From an uncultured Elusimicrobia bacterium (lineage in GTDB: Bacteria; Elusimicrobiota; Endomicrobiia; Endomicrobiales; Endomicrobiaceae), in assembly GCA_900321055.1 (NCBI GenBank), contig ONUQ01000089.1, forward strand, positions 1-23,503: a stretch of DNA of 23,503 nt. Direction: 5' to 3'. The position numbers and the translations under genes are program-made. Below are positions 1 through 7,619 of the stretch, in pieces; the first letter of the stretch is position 1; each line of letters opens with the position of its first letter. A model generated the notes under the pieces. That model was given only the letters and a program-made list of their open reading frames with translations, made no database searches and had not been told where the DNA came from.

Positions 1-24
1 ACTATATGAAATTACATTTATTTT

Positions 25-1275
25 TTAATTTTCATTATTTGAATTTTGTATTCCGGCAAGGTACCCCGTAGAAAATGCAACTTGCAAATTAAATCCGCCG
101 GTAGGTCCGTCTATATCCAAAATCTCACCGCAAAAATAAAGGTTATCCGTCAACTTAGATTTCATATTTTTTTGGTCTACTTCATTTAAAGAAATTCCAC
201 CTTTAGTTACAATTGCTTCATCAATAGGTCTTGTAGATATAATCTTGAATTTCATTTGTCTGAAACCGTCAAACAAACTCTTTCTCTTTTCTTTGTTTAT
301 CATAGAACAAACTTCTGTCCGTTTGATATTGTTCTTTTTCATAAACGGTTCTATCATTTGTATCGGTAACAATGTTTTTAACATATTTCTTACCGGCAAT
401 TTTCCAAAATTATTCAGTTCTCTTATAAGTCTGTCATCCAGCTGTTTATCATCAAGTGCAGGTTTTAAATTTATAGAAATTTCTACTGATTTTTTTTCTT
501 CCAACAAAGAATAAACTTTTGAACTGACAGTAAGAATCAGCGGTCCTGTTAATCCGAAACTTACAAACTCAATTTCACCAAACAATGTTGAAACAATATT
601 ATTATTTACAACAACGGAAATTTCAATATTTTTTAATTTTAATTTATTTAATTGTTTTAAATATTGGTCGTTAGAAACTAAAGGGACAAGTGCAGGTTGA
701 GGGGTAATTATCGTGTGTCCTACGGATTGTGCAAGTTTGTAGCCGTCACCTGTTGAGCCTGTGAGAGGATATGATTTTCCCCCTGTTGCTAAAACATATT
801 TTTTTGCACTATATGTTGTTCCGTCTTTTACAACTATATTTTTTATTTTTTTATTTTCTAAAACAAATTTTTCTACTTGACTGTTCGTAATTATTTTTAC
901 ATTTTTACTTTTAACAAATTTTATTAAAGCATTTACTATATCGTGAGCATCATTAGACTCGGGAAAATATCTGCCTCCCCGTTCCAATCTGCATTTTACT
1001 CCTAAATCTTCAAAAAAATTTATTGTATCAGTATTAAAAAATTTACTGAATGCACTATATAAAAATTTCCCGTTGTTACCAAACTCGTTAATAAAATCTT
1101 TAAGAGGTTTACTGTTTGTGATATTACATCTGCCTTTTCCGGTAATAGAGAGTTTAATTGCAGGTCTGGATTTTTTTTCTAACAACAAAACAGTTTGACC
1201 TTGTTGTGCGGATATACCTGCACACATAAGTCCGGAAGCACCTGCACCTATGACTATAACATCTGCATTATTCAT
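25..1275 (-). CDS. YhiN/HI0933-family NAD(P)/FAD-dependent flavoprotein
   Basis: This 416-residue protein has the HI0933/YhiN flavoprotein layout. An N-terminal Rossmann dinucleotide site (VIVIGAGASG, residues 7-16) is followed by the family block ITGKGRCNITN (44-54), a central TGGKSYPLTGSTGDGY segment, and a C-terminal FAD-contact motif, DGPTGGFNLQ. The family is usually annotated as an aminoacetone oxidase-like or generic FAD oxidoreductase. Its substrate is not well established, and none can be inferred here. It is the last gene of a coupled minus-strand set: its ATG overlaps the stop of the upstream kinase gene by 8 bases (ATGAATAA). Length and motifs look intact. Family assignment is confident; function is not. 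Confidence 0.9.
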   Translation of the reverse strand: MNNADVIVIGAGASGLMCAGISAQQGQTVLLLEKKSRPAIKLSITGKGRCNITNSKPLKDFINEFGNNGKFLYSAFSKFFNTDTINFFEDLGVKCRLERGGRYFPESNDAHDIVNALIKFVKSKNVKIITNSQVEKFVLENKKIKNIVVKDGTTYSAKKYVLATGGKSYPLTGSTGDGYKLAQSVGHTIITPQPALVPLVSNDQYLKQLNKLKLKNIEISVVVNNNIVSTLFGEIEFVSFGLTGPLILTVSSKVYSLLEEKKSVEISINLKPALDDKQLDDRLIRELNNFGKLPVRNMLKTLLPIQMIEPFMKKNNIKRTEVCSMINKEKRKSLFDGFRQMKFKIISTRPIDEAIVTKGGISLNEVDQKNMKSKLTDNLYFCGEILDIDGPTGGFNLQVAFSTGYLAGIQNSNNEN

Positions 1276-1831
1276 GATATTTTGATTTTAAGTCTGAAAG
1301 GAGTGTATCTATTTTTTTATAAAGTACATCTATATCATTTATGTCATTTACAAAAACGATATCTGCCATTTTGCAACACAATGCTACCTGTTGCCCTGAA
1401 CCGGAAGATTGAGATTCCTTTTGTTCCAGTTCAATAAACTTTTCCGGTGTTTGCGGATCGCCCGGTCTTTTCCTTTTTTGCATTCTGTTAAACCTTATTT
1501 GTTGCGGAGCATCCACATTTATTAAAACAAAATTTTTTATATTTTTAAAAGTAATTACTTCTTGGGTATGTCTAATAGAGGTGATACAATAATTTTTGCC
1601 CTGTTCAAATTTTTTAGATACGGATTGTGCAAGTACACCGTTACCGTTTTTTTCTCTTAAATCTGTTCCAAACTTTATGAGATTTTCTCTTGTAGGTTCT
1701 ATACCTTGTTCTTTCATTAAAAGTCTGATTTCATCCGATAATGAAAAATGTATAAATCCATTATTTTTTACTATATACTCTGCAACAGTATCTTTTCCTG
1801 AACAATAAGAACCGGTTAATCCTATAATCAT
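1268..1831 (-). CDS. small P-loop nucleoside/nucleotide kinase-like protein
   Basis: This 187-residue protein opens with a Walker A loop, GSYCSGKDT (residues 7-15), directly after an N-terminal beta strand (MIIGLTG). This is the layout of dephospho-CoA kinase and of the kinase-like domain found in dCMP deaminase-type proteins. The stretch FSLSDEIR (29-36), the IEPTRENL segment (44-51), and an Arg/Lys-rich lid region (RMQKRKRPGDP, 116-126) fit a nucleotide or nucleoside monophosphate kinase. It is not a typical CoaE. The ATG overlaps the stop of the upstream PorV-type gene as ATGA, and its own stop overlaps the next start, so the three genes are almost certainly translationally coupled. The substrate is unknown. 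Confidence 0.75.
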   Translation of the reverse strand: MIIGLTGSYCSGKDTVAEYIVKNNGFIHFSLSDEIRLLMKEQGIEPTRENLIKFGTDLREKNGNGVLAQSVSKKFEQGKNYCITSIRHTQEVITFKNIKNFVLINVDAPQQIRFNRMQKRKRPGDPQTPEKFIELEQKESQSSGSGQQVALCCKMADIVFVNDINDIDVLYKKIDTLLSDLKSKYHE

Positions 1832-2793
1832 TTTCTTTCTATATCTTTACCTAATTTTACACTCAAAGAAAATCTATGAGTCATTCCTATATCGCCATAA
1901 GGAACAAAAGCATAATTAAAAGAATAATCTAAATATTTTAACCCAAAACCAAGATTTATCCAATTAAATCCGGGAATATCTTTATTTCTACCTTCATAAC
2001 CTGCTCTTAAGGCAAAAGCCGTATTATTTGCAACTACAAACCTATATTCTGTTCCGGCATTTACATAAGCTTCGTTATCTCGCGGAAAATTCAAATCTAA
2101 TGCCACTAATAACTGTTCTAACAGAAAATGAGAAACACCCACCTTAAATAAAAGAGGAAGATGTTCCGATTTATAATTAAACTTCATATCTTGACCTAAG
2201 TTAGATATTGTAGCACCAACAGAAGTCCTATTATTACCCAAATTATAAGTTGTACCCATATCTACGGCAAAAGCAGATGCAGAGTTTTCAATTTTTGAAT
2301 AAATATATTTTAGATTAAAACCAAATTTCAATTTCTTATACATATTTGCATAAGATAAATATCCTGCCATATCTAACGGTGAAAAAGAACCATCTAAAGT
2401 ACCTGTTCTATCTACTCTATCTAAACGACCATAAGATACATATTGTAATCCTAAACCAAAAGTTCCCAGTTTTTCGGTTGGAATTGCAACAGCAAACCAT
2501 TCATAATTTACATTTTCAAACCACATTGTATGTGAAAAAGAAAATTCTATTTTTTTAAGATAATTAAGGTTCGCAGGGTTCCAATAAATAGAATCTGTTC
2601 CGTTGGCCACACCGGTAACGGCATTTCCCATACCGGCACTTTCTGCACCAATACCTAACTTTAAAAATTGTGCCGTACTGGTTCCGATATTATCCCTGGA
2701 TAACATTGCTTGTACATTTGCATAAGAAACCAAAATTACCAAACAAACAACAAACAACCTTTTTATATTTTTCATATCTTTATATTTTATCAA
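1828..2793 (-). CDS. PorV/PorQ-type outer-membrane beta-barrel protein
   Basis: The mature part carries the PorV/PorQ (UPF0164-like) hallmark: SAGMGNAVTGVA soon after the signal peptide, then IYWNPANL. After that come alternating beta-strand segments rich in Tyr, Phe and Gly, and a C-terminal strand ending in LSVKLG. Start choice: the frame stays open to a TTG at 2820, but that codon has no ribosome-binding site. A TTG at 2793 has AGAGGA six bases upstream and is preferred. An ATG at 2775 begins the signal peptide proper (MKNIKRLFVVCLVILVSYANVQA) but lacks a Shine-Dalgarno. The family forms outer-membrane barrels, some linked to type IX secretion; no other T9SS gene is visible here. First gene of a three-gene coupled set. 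Confidence 0.8.
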   Translation of the reverse strand: MIKYKDMKNIKRLFVVCLVILVSYANVQAMLSRDNIGTSTAQFLKLGIGAESAGMGNAVTGVANGTDSIYWNPANLNYLKKIEFSFSHTMWFENVNYEWFAVAIPTEKLGTFGLGLQYVSYGRLDRVDRTGTLDGSFSPLDMAGYLSYANMYKKLKFGFNLKYIYSKIENSASAFAVDMGTTYNLGNNRTSVGATISNLGQDMKFNYKSEHLPLLFKVGVSHFLLEQLLVALDLNFPRDNEAYVNAGTEYRFVVANNTAFALRAGYEGRNKDIPGFNWINLGFGLKYLDYSFNYAFVPYGDIGMTHRFSLSVKLGKDIERK

Positions 2794-2897
2794 ATTATTT
2801 CCTCTAAGTAAACTTACCAAGAAAAGTCAAAAACATATCGAACTAAATAAATATATAAATTCTTGATTTATTTTATATCTAACAGTCCAATATGTTT

Positions 2898-2903
2898 TGT
2901 CAA
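2898..2903 (-). promoter_or_regulatory. possible -35 element upstream of the PorV-type gene
   Basis: On the minus strand this reads a perfect TTGACA. The best -10 match downstream is TATAAA at 2872-2877, giving a 20-base spacer, which is longer than ideal. The 217-base gap between the lipoprotein stop and the PorV start is the natural place for a promoter. It holds no other gene that I can support. Confidence 0.3.
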
Positions 2904-3346
2904 AATTTCTTACCGTTTATCGGCACAGCCAAACAAAATACATCAAAATTTTTTCACTACACAATTATAAAACTACACATTTTAAACGAAACTTAAATGT
3001 TATTTTTTAGTTACTTGTTTACTTTTTTTACATTTGCATTTTTATCTGTTTTCTTTGTATCTTTATCTTTCACATCTTCTTTAGGTGCATCTTCTTTAGG
3101 CAAACTATTGGCTTCTTTAATATCCATTTCTGCAAGATTGTTTTTCCCTAGCAATTTATAAGCATCTGCTCTCCAAATATAATAGATTTTTCTTTTCTCT
3201 CTTCTTATAGCACTTGTCAAATCTACTACTGCTCCTTCAATATCATTCATATCCATTTTTAATTTTCCTCTGTCCGCTAACACCCACGGCACTCTTCTTG
3301 CTTTCAAAGCCATATTAAACAGTTCAAGAGCCTTATCTTTGTTTCC

Positions 3347-3349
3347 CTA
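3347..3349 (-). other. in-frame amber codon inside the TPR lipoprotein
   Basis: The minus strand reads GAA ATA GAA TAG GGA AAC. The downstream codons keep TPR periodicity without a frame change. The base after TAG is G, and I recognise no readthrough signal next to it. Confidence 0.85.
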
Positions 3350-3472
3350 CTCTATTTCTTTTTTTGCAGAATTAGCAAATTCAAATGCTTTTTTGTCCGC
3401 TATCACCGCTTCTTCTTCAGAAAGTATTGGTTCTTCTTGTAATTCGGTTTTCTTTGATTCCATAACAACATT

Positions 3473-3532
3473 TTGTTGTTGAACCGGTTGTTGTTGAACC
3501 GGTTGTTGTTGAACCGGTTGTTGTTGAACCGG
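3473..3532 (-). repeat. four perfect 15-base tandem repeats encoding PVQQQ
   Basis: CCGGTTCAACAACAA occurs four times in a row without mismatch on the minus strand, coding for PVQQQ x4 in the periplasmic spacer of the lipoprotein. The identity is at DNA level, not only protein level, so the array is young and likely to vary in copy number. Confidence 0.95.
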
Positions 3533-3647
3533 TTTTTGTTCAATCTGAGGTTCTTCACTCTCTTTAGCTCCACAGGCACTCAAAACCAAACCAAACATTA
3601 CCAACATAAATAATACTTGCTTCATTTTATATTCTCCCATAAATATT

Positions 3648-4109
3648 TTATTTTGCTCCAAATAAACCGGTTAAATTTTTTTCAACGGTTGTTGATGAAA
3701 CTAATGTTGAAGTTACTGTTGTGGCTGTAGATTTTTTAACCGAGTTTATTGTTGATTTTGCTTTTTCTAATAAAGCTGTAATTTGTTTTCCGTACTTTGT
3801 ATTTGTTTTAGCATAATCAAATGCAGTTTTCCCTAAAGAGTTCGCCATATCAATTTTTGCTCCCAAACTTAATAATTCAGTTACTATACTAACTGCCGAA
3901 CTCGTTTTATTTTGACAAGCGGACATCAATGCTGTTGTACCATCTTGTGATGTAGCATTAACATCTGCTCCGCCGGATATAGCCGACTTTATGGTACTTA
4001 TATTTGCGGTTTTACATAAATCCACAAAACTTATTGCATCTTCCGCAAATACTGAAAATACCGAACCGCTTAACAAAACTACAACTAATACTATTATAAT
4101 TTTTTTCAT
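3648..4109 (-). CDS. exported ankyrin-repeat protein
   Basis: This 153-residue protein has a clear signal peptide (MKKIIIVLVVVLLSGSVFS... with cleavage after VFA, residue 22). About two to three ankyrin repeats follow. ISGGADVNATSQDGTTALMSA (44-64) and LLSLGAKIDMANSLGKTAFDYA (79-100) show the typical GADVN/GxTAL pattern. The C-terminal 35 residues are Ser/Thr/Lys-rich and of low complexity. Ankyrin repeats bind proteins, and the signal peptide places this one in the periplasm or outside; the partner is unknown. The gene starts 20 bases after etfA, with a weak AGG about eight bases before the ATG, so it is probably read from the etf promoter. Confidence 0.8.
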   Translation of the reverse strand: MKKIIIVLVVVLLSGSVFSVFAEDAISFVDLCKTANISTIKSAISGGADVNATSQDGTTALMSACQNKTSSAVSIVTELLSLGAKIDMANSLGKTAFDYAKTNTKYGKQITALLEKAKSTINSVKKSTATTVTSTLVSSTTVEKNLTGLFGAK

Positions 4110-4129
4110 TTTTTAACCTGTTTTTTTAT

Positions 4130-5326
4130 TTAGATTTTTTTTATTTCATTTATTATAGCCGGAATTATTTCGTATAAATCACCTGCTAAAGAATATGTTG
4201 CCGTTTGCATCATCGGACAATCTTTATCTTTATTTATTGCAATAATTATATCCGATGAACTCATACCAACCATGTGCTGAATTTGCCCCGAAATTCCGCA
4301 AGCAATATAAATTTTTGGAGCAACCGTTCTGCCTGTTTGCCCTACTTGGTGAGAATAAGCAATCCAATCCGAATCCACTGCTGCTCTTGAAGCTCCAACT
4401 GCTCCGCCTAATAAATCTGCTAACTCCCGTATAAGTTTAAAACCTTCCGGATTTCCTAATCCTCTACCGCCCGAAACTATAATATCCGCATCGGAAATAT
4501 TTACATCTGCACTACTGTCTTTAAAGAAACCTAAAAATTTTGTTCTGTTAATAATTGTTTGTGCATTTATGGTTTTATTTATTATTTCGCCTTTTCTGCC
4601 TTCTTGAACAGGTGCTTCTTTAAACACCTTATATCTTACCGTTGCCATTTGCGGTCTATGTCTTGGTGTAAGAATCGTAGCCATAATGTTTCCGCCAAAT
4701 GCCGGTCTGGTTTGCATAAGATTTCTTGTTTCCTGATCTATTTCTAAAGCCATACAGTCTGCCGTAAGACCGGTATAAATTTTAGCTGCAACTCTTGATG
4801 CAAAAGATCTGCCGATATTTGTTGCTCCCATAAGAACAATTTCCGGTTTTTCTTCTTCTATTAAATCTGCTAATATACAGCTATACGGATCGTCTTGGAA
4901 TTCCGCTAAAATCGGATCATCATAAACATAAACTTTATCTGCACCTCTATTTATCAAATCTTGTGCTTTTGAAGATATATTTGACCCGATAAGTATTGCA
5001 CTTAAAGACACATTCAATGATTTTGCAAGTTCTGCACCTTTATTCAAAAGTTCATACACAACCGAAGATATTTCGCCATGTCTTTGTTCCGCATAAACCC
5101 ATACACCACTATATAAAGATTTATCAACGGCATCTTTAACTTCTTCTTTTTGCATTGTGATTGCTTTTACACCGCAAACATCAACACAAGAACCGCAAAA
5201 TCTGCATTTTTCCATATCAACAACTGCTTTACCGTCTTTTAAAGATATTGCACCGAACGGACAAGTAGTTTCACATACACCGCATCCTACACACTTATCC
5301 GCAGATATAACTATTTTATTTGCCAT
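4130..5326 (-). CDS. etfA: electron transfer flavoprotein alpha subunit with N-terminal ferredoxin domain
   Basis: This 398-residue EtfA carries an extra N-terminal domain with two 4Fe-4S binding sites: Cys12, 15, 18, 22 and Cys41, 44, 47, 51. The ETF domain follows from about residue 75. Its C-terminal FAD-binding half contains VSGGRGLGNPEGF (284-296), AAVDSDW (315-321) and GQTGRTVAPKIYIACGISG (329-347). EtfA proteins with this ferredoxin extension (for example CarE of caffeyl-CoA reductase) are found in flavin-based electron-bifurcating or confurcating complexes of anaerobes. It pairs with EtfB, encoded 10 bases upstream; AGGAGA overlapping the etfB stop serves as its ribosome-binding site. 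No dehydrogenase partner gene lies in the window, so the electron donor and acceptor are unknown. Confidence 0.95.
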   Translation of the reverse strand: MANKIVISADKCVGCGVCETTCPFGAISLKDGKAVVDMEKCRFCGSCVDVCGVKAITMQKEEVKDAVDKSLYSGVWVYAEQRHGEISSVVYELLNKGAELAKSLNVSLSAILIGSNISSKAQDLINRGADKVYVYDDPILAEFQDDPYSCILADLIEEEKPEIVLMGATNIGRSFASRVAAKIYTGLTADCMALEIDQETRNLMQTRPAFGGNIMATILTPRHRPQMATVRYKVFKEAPVQEGRKGEIINKTINAQTIINRTKFLGFFKDSSADVNISDADIIVSGGRGLGNPEGFKLIRELADLLGGAVGASRAAVDSDWIAYSHQVGQTGRTVAPKIYIACGISGQIQHMVGMSSSDIIIAINKDKDCPMMQTATYSLAGDLYEIIPAIINEIKKI

Positions 5327-5336
5327 TTTATCTCTC

Positions 5337-6122
5337 CTATATCAATCTATTCTCTTTCAACTTTTGCACTAATTGTACTGCTATATCTTGAGCTTCCCCT
5401 TCAAACATTTGTCCGCCTTTTCTTTGTGGCGGGGTAAAAATTTTCTTAACTTGTGTAGGTGAACCGGCAAGACCTGTCTGTTTAATATCTGCATTTATTG
5501 CTTGAGCATTTAATTGTTTTATAACCGCTTTCTTTGCTGCCATTTTCCCCTTAAGTGACGGTATTCTCGGAGTATTTATTTCTTTTACTACCGTAAGCAA
5601 ACAAGGAACGGGGGCTTCAATTAAATCGTATCCGTCTTCCATCATTCTTTGAACTTTTATAGAATTTTCTCCAACTTCTTCTATTTTCCTAACATAAGCA
5701 ACATGCGGAATATTTAACATTTCTGCCACTGAAGGACCAACTTGTGCAGTATCTCCGTCCGTTGCCTGTTTTCCGCAAAATATTACACCAAAATCACCAA
5801 TCGTTTTTATTGCCGTGGATATTGCATACGAAGTTGCCCATGTATCTGCACCCGCAAATGCTCTATCTCCAACAAGGATGGCTTCATCGCAACCGACCGA
5901 AATAGCCTGTCTCAATGCCGATTCCGCTTGCGGAGGTCCCATTGTGATAACGGTAACTTTTCCGCCAACTTTTTCTTTAAGTCTGACAGCTTCTTCTATG
6001 GCATATTCGTCAAAAGGGTTTATTATCGCTTCAACACCTTCTCTTTTTAAAGTACCTTTTTCAGGATCAATCTGAACATTTGTTGTTCCCGGTACCTGTT
6101 TTATGCAAACCAGTATGTGCAT
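5337..6122 (-). CDS. etfB: electron transfer flavoprotein beta subunit
   Basis: This 261-residue EtfB starts MHILVCIKQVPGT and contains INPFDEYAIEEA (34-45), GPPQAESALRQAISVGCDEA (62-81) and the nucleotide-binding ATDGDTAQVGP (120-130). In EtfB proteins of bifurcating type this last motif holds FAD rather than AMP. The C-terminal arm that wraps around EtfA follows. GGAGG lies seven bases before the ATG. The gene ends in TAG, which shows that TAG is read as stop in this genome. First gene of an operon continuing through etfA to two exported proteins. Confidence 0.95.
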   Translation of the reverse strand: MHILVCIKQVPGTTNVQIDPEKGTLKREGVEAIINPFDEYAIEEAVRLKEKVGGKVTVITMGPPQAESALRQAISVGCDEAILVGDRAFAGADTWATSYAISTAIKTIGDFGVIFCGKQATDGDTAQVGPSVAEMLNIPHVAYVRKIEEVGENSIKVQRMMEDGYDLIEAPVPCLLTVVKEINTPRIPSLKGKMAAKKAVIKQLNAQAINADIKQTGLAGSPTQVKKIFTPPQRKGGQMFEGEAQDIAVQLVQKLKENRLI

Positions 6123-6564
6123 TCTACATCCTCCAAAACTAATTTATAAAAATACCAAACAAATATAAGTTTTTGTATATTCCTTAAATGGTATCAAATC
6201 TACAAATTTTATGCAATTTATTTATTGATAATTTTACATAATAAATTATTTATGCCTATATATATCCTAAAAATTTTTTTATATTTATTCCGGCAGAAAA
6301 AACAGTTATCTTACTTTTTACCGTTTTATTTCTAATACTAAAAAATCGGCAAAATAAGATATCTGTTGTAAATTTTCAATATTTTGATATAATTTTAAAT
6401 TGTTAATTGTGTTTTTTTATTTTGGCAGTTTTGTATAATGTGATTTTCGGTTGTTTTAATTATAAATTAAAATTACTAAATATTGTGATAATATTTGTGA
6501 TTTTCGGCTTTGTGATTTTCGGCTTTATTTTGTATATGGATTTATTAAAAGGATATAGTATTAT
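6123..6564. other. 442-base divergent intergenic region
   Basis: This very A+T-rich gap lies between etfB (minus) and the HprK-like gene (plus). On the plus strand, TTGTAA (6366-6371), a 16-base spacer and TATAAT (6388-6393) form the best promoter candidate, leaving a leader of about 165 bases. A reading frame from TTG at 6407 could encode 60 hydrophobic residues. It is made largely of a duplicated segment and overlaps the next gene, so I do not call it. No tRNA, riboswitch or convincing terminator was seen. Confidence 0.5.
6494..6523 (+). repeat. 15-base direct repeat in the leader of the HprK-like gene
   Basis: TTTGTGATTTTCGGC occurs twice back to back. A related copy, TGTGATTTTCGG, lies at 6439-6450. 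The repeats end about 40 bases before the HprK-like ATG, so they could be a regulatory element in the leader, or simple slippage. Confidence 0.8.
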
Positions 6565-7578
6565 ATGGAGAACGAAAAAACTTTATTAAATATTTATGGG
6601 ATTGTGGTTTCTTTATCGGGAAACAATGAAATAATAAACAAATTGTCTTCTGACTTTAAATATTTTTTGTCAGATAAAGATAATTCAAATACACAAATTC
6701 ACTTATCAATAAACATAAACTTTACAAATCCGACATATGAAAAAATCCCGCAAGTTTGTGCTTCAATGTATAAAGCAGATTGTATTTGTTATGATTACAA
6801 CGATTTAAGATACACGGATTATAGCGGTAACGGGCTTGTGATATTTGATAAGAAAAATAAATCCGCAGAAATATATTCCACGGACAATGATTTTCTATAC
6901 GAAATTTCTTATCTGTTATTACATTCTCAAGTCGGAGAACTTTTAGATATGAACGGATACCACAGAATTCATTCCTGTTCTTTTTCTTATAATAATAAAA
7001 CTTTTATATGTATGTTACCTCAAGGTGGCGGGAAAAGTACCTTATTAATGAATTTATTAAAAAATAATAATATAAAATTATTATCGGATGATACTCCGAT
7101 AATAAACAACAACGGAGATATTTATCCTTTTCCCATAAGAATCGGAGTATGTAATGATTTTGATACTTCCGATATTGATGAAAAGCTCATTTCTGTTTTT
7201 AACAGAAGAAAATTCGGACAAAAAAAATTAGTTTCTTATGAATATTTTAAAGATAGAATAGAAAAAGAAAATTTACCGAAAACTATAATTTTAGGGAAAA
7301 GAGTGTATTCCGATACTGCAATGATTATACAAACAAACAGATTTTGTGCTTTTATTGAATTGTTAAAAAATTGTGTTATAGGTTATGGTCTTCTGCAAGT
7401 TATAGAATATTTTTTAGTTGGCGGATTTAAAGATATACTAAAAAAAACTTATATAGTTTTTTCCAGATTATATGCTTGCATTTTGCTGGTATTAAAAACA
7501 AAACAAGTATACTATTTTTATTTATCTAAAAACAAAGACAATAATTCATCTTATTTTACGGAGTTTTTCAACAGATAA
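6565..7578 (+). CDS. HprK-like P-loop kinase-family protein
   Basis: This 337-residue protein has its only clear motifs in the middle. A Walker A loop, PQGGGKSTL (152-160), is followed by LLSDDTPII (172-180) and PFPIRIG (188-194). The spacing of GKST to the Asp pair, and the strand before the loop (GYHRIHSCSF...FICM), match the fold of HPr kinase/phosphorylase (HprK) and its many relatives. Those relatives occur outside sugar regulation, often beside peptide or polysaccharide loci. It is not a true HprK: the N-terminal DRTGG-type domain and the HprK signature are absent. Residues 259-312 are strongly hydrophobic and might contact a membrane. A GGA lies 11 bases before the ATG. Substrate unknown. 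It precedes the SpoVG-like gene by 23 bases. Confidence 0.7.
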   Translation: MENEKTLLNIYGIVVSLSGNNEIINKLSSDFKYFLSDKDNSNTQIHLSININFTNPTYEKIPQVCASMYKADCICYDYNDLRYTDYSGNGLVIFDKKNKSAEIYSTDNDFLYEISYLLLHSQVGELLDMNGYHRIHSCSFSYNNKTFICMLPQGGGKSTLLMNLLKNNNIKLLSDDTPIINNNGDIYPFPIRIGVCNDFDTSDIDEKLISVFNRRKFGQKKLVSYEYFKDRIEKENLPKTIILGKRVYSDTAMIIQTNRFCAFIELLKNCVIGYGLLQVIEYFLVGGFKDILKKTYIVFSRLYACILLVLKTKQVYYFYLSKNKDNNSSYFTEFFNR

Positions 7579-7581
7579 AAG

Positions 7582-7611
7582 TTGCATATATTAAAACAAT
7601 TATGGTATATT
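7582..7611 (+). promoter_or_regulatory. candidate promoter of the SpoVG-like gene, leaderless
   Basis: TTGCAT (7582-7587), an 18-base spacer, and an extended -10 of TGG followed by TATATT (7606-7611). Transcription would start at about 7618-7619, one or two bases before the ATG at 7620, which has no Shine-Dalgarno. Confidence 0.45.
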
Positions 7612-7619
7612 TTAAAATT

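Larger units (their letters stand above)
3011..3625 (-). pseudogene. TPR lipoprotein interrupted by an in-frame TAG
   Basis: Translation from the ATG at 3625 (GGGAG eight bases upstream) gives a lipoprotein signal with lipobox LSAC (Cys18). A Gln/Pro spacer of four PVQQQ units (residues 32-51) follows, then an acidic linker. At codon 93 (3347-3349) there is TAG. The same frame continues as GNKDKALELFNMALKARR and on through what look like three TPR-like units to a TAA at 3011. The TAG sits just before the conserved Gly of the first TPR helix pair, so both sides belong to one ancestral protein of about 204 residues. One base change (from AAG, CAG or GAG) would explain it. etfB, tolB and the GT39 gene in this window also end in TAG, which argues against amber recoding. 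A shorter lipoprotein ending at 3347 could still be made. Last gene of the etf block, 22 bases after the ankyrin gene. Confidence 0.75.

Noticed and set aside
2776..2820. An upstream TTG at 2820 as start of the PorV-type protein.
   Set aside because: It has no ribosome-binding site, while the TTG at 2793 has AGAGGA at ideal spacing and keeps a normal signal peptide.
2898..2950. A hairpin CCG-TTTAT-CGG region as a terminator for the etf block.
   Set aside because: The stem has only three base pairs and no T-tract follows it. I found no convincing intrinsic terminator at any operon end in the window.
3347..3349. TAG as a recoded sense codon (pyrrolysine or other amber recoding).
   Set aside because: etfB, tolB and the GT39 gene end in TAG, and homologous sequence clearly stops there, so TAG acts as a normal stop in this genome.
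6407..6589. A 60-codon hydrophobic reading frame from TTG before the HprK-like gene.
   Set aside because: It has no ribosome-binding site, is built largely from the duplicated GTGATTTTCGG segment, and overlaps the next gene out of frame.
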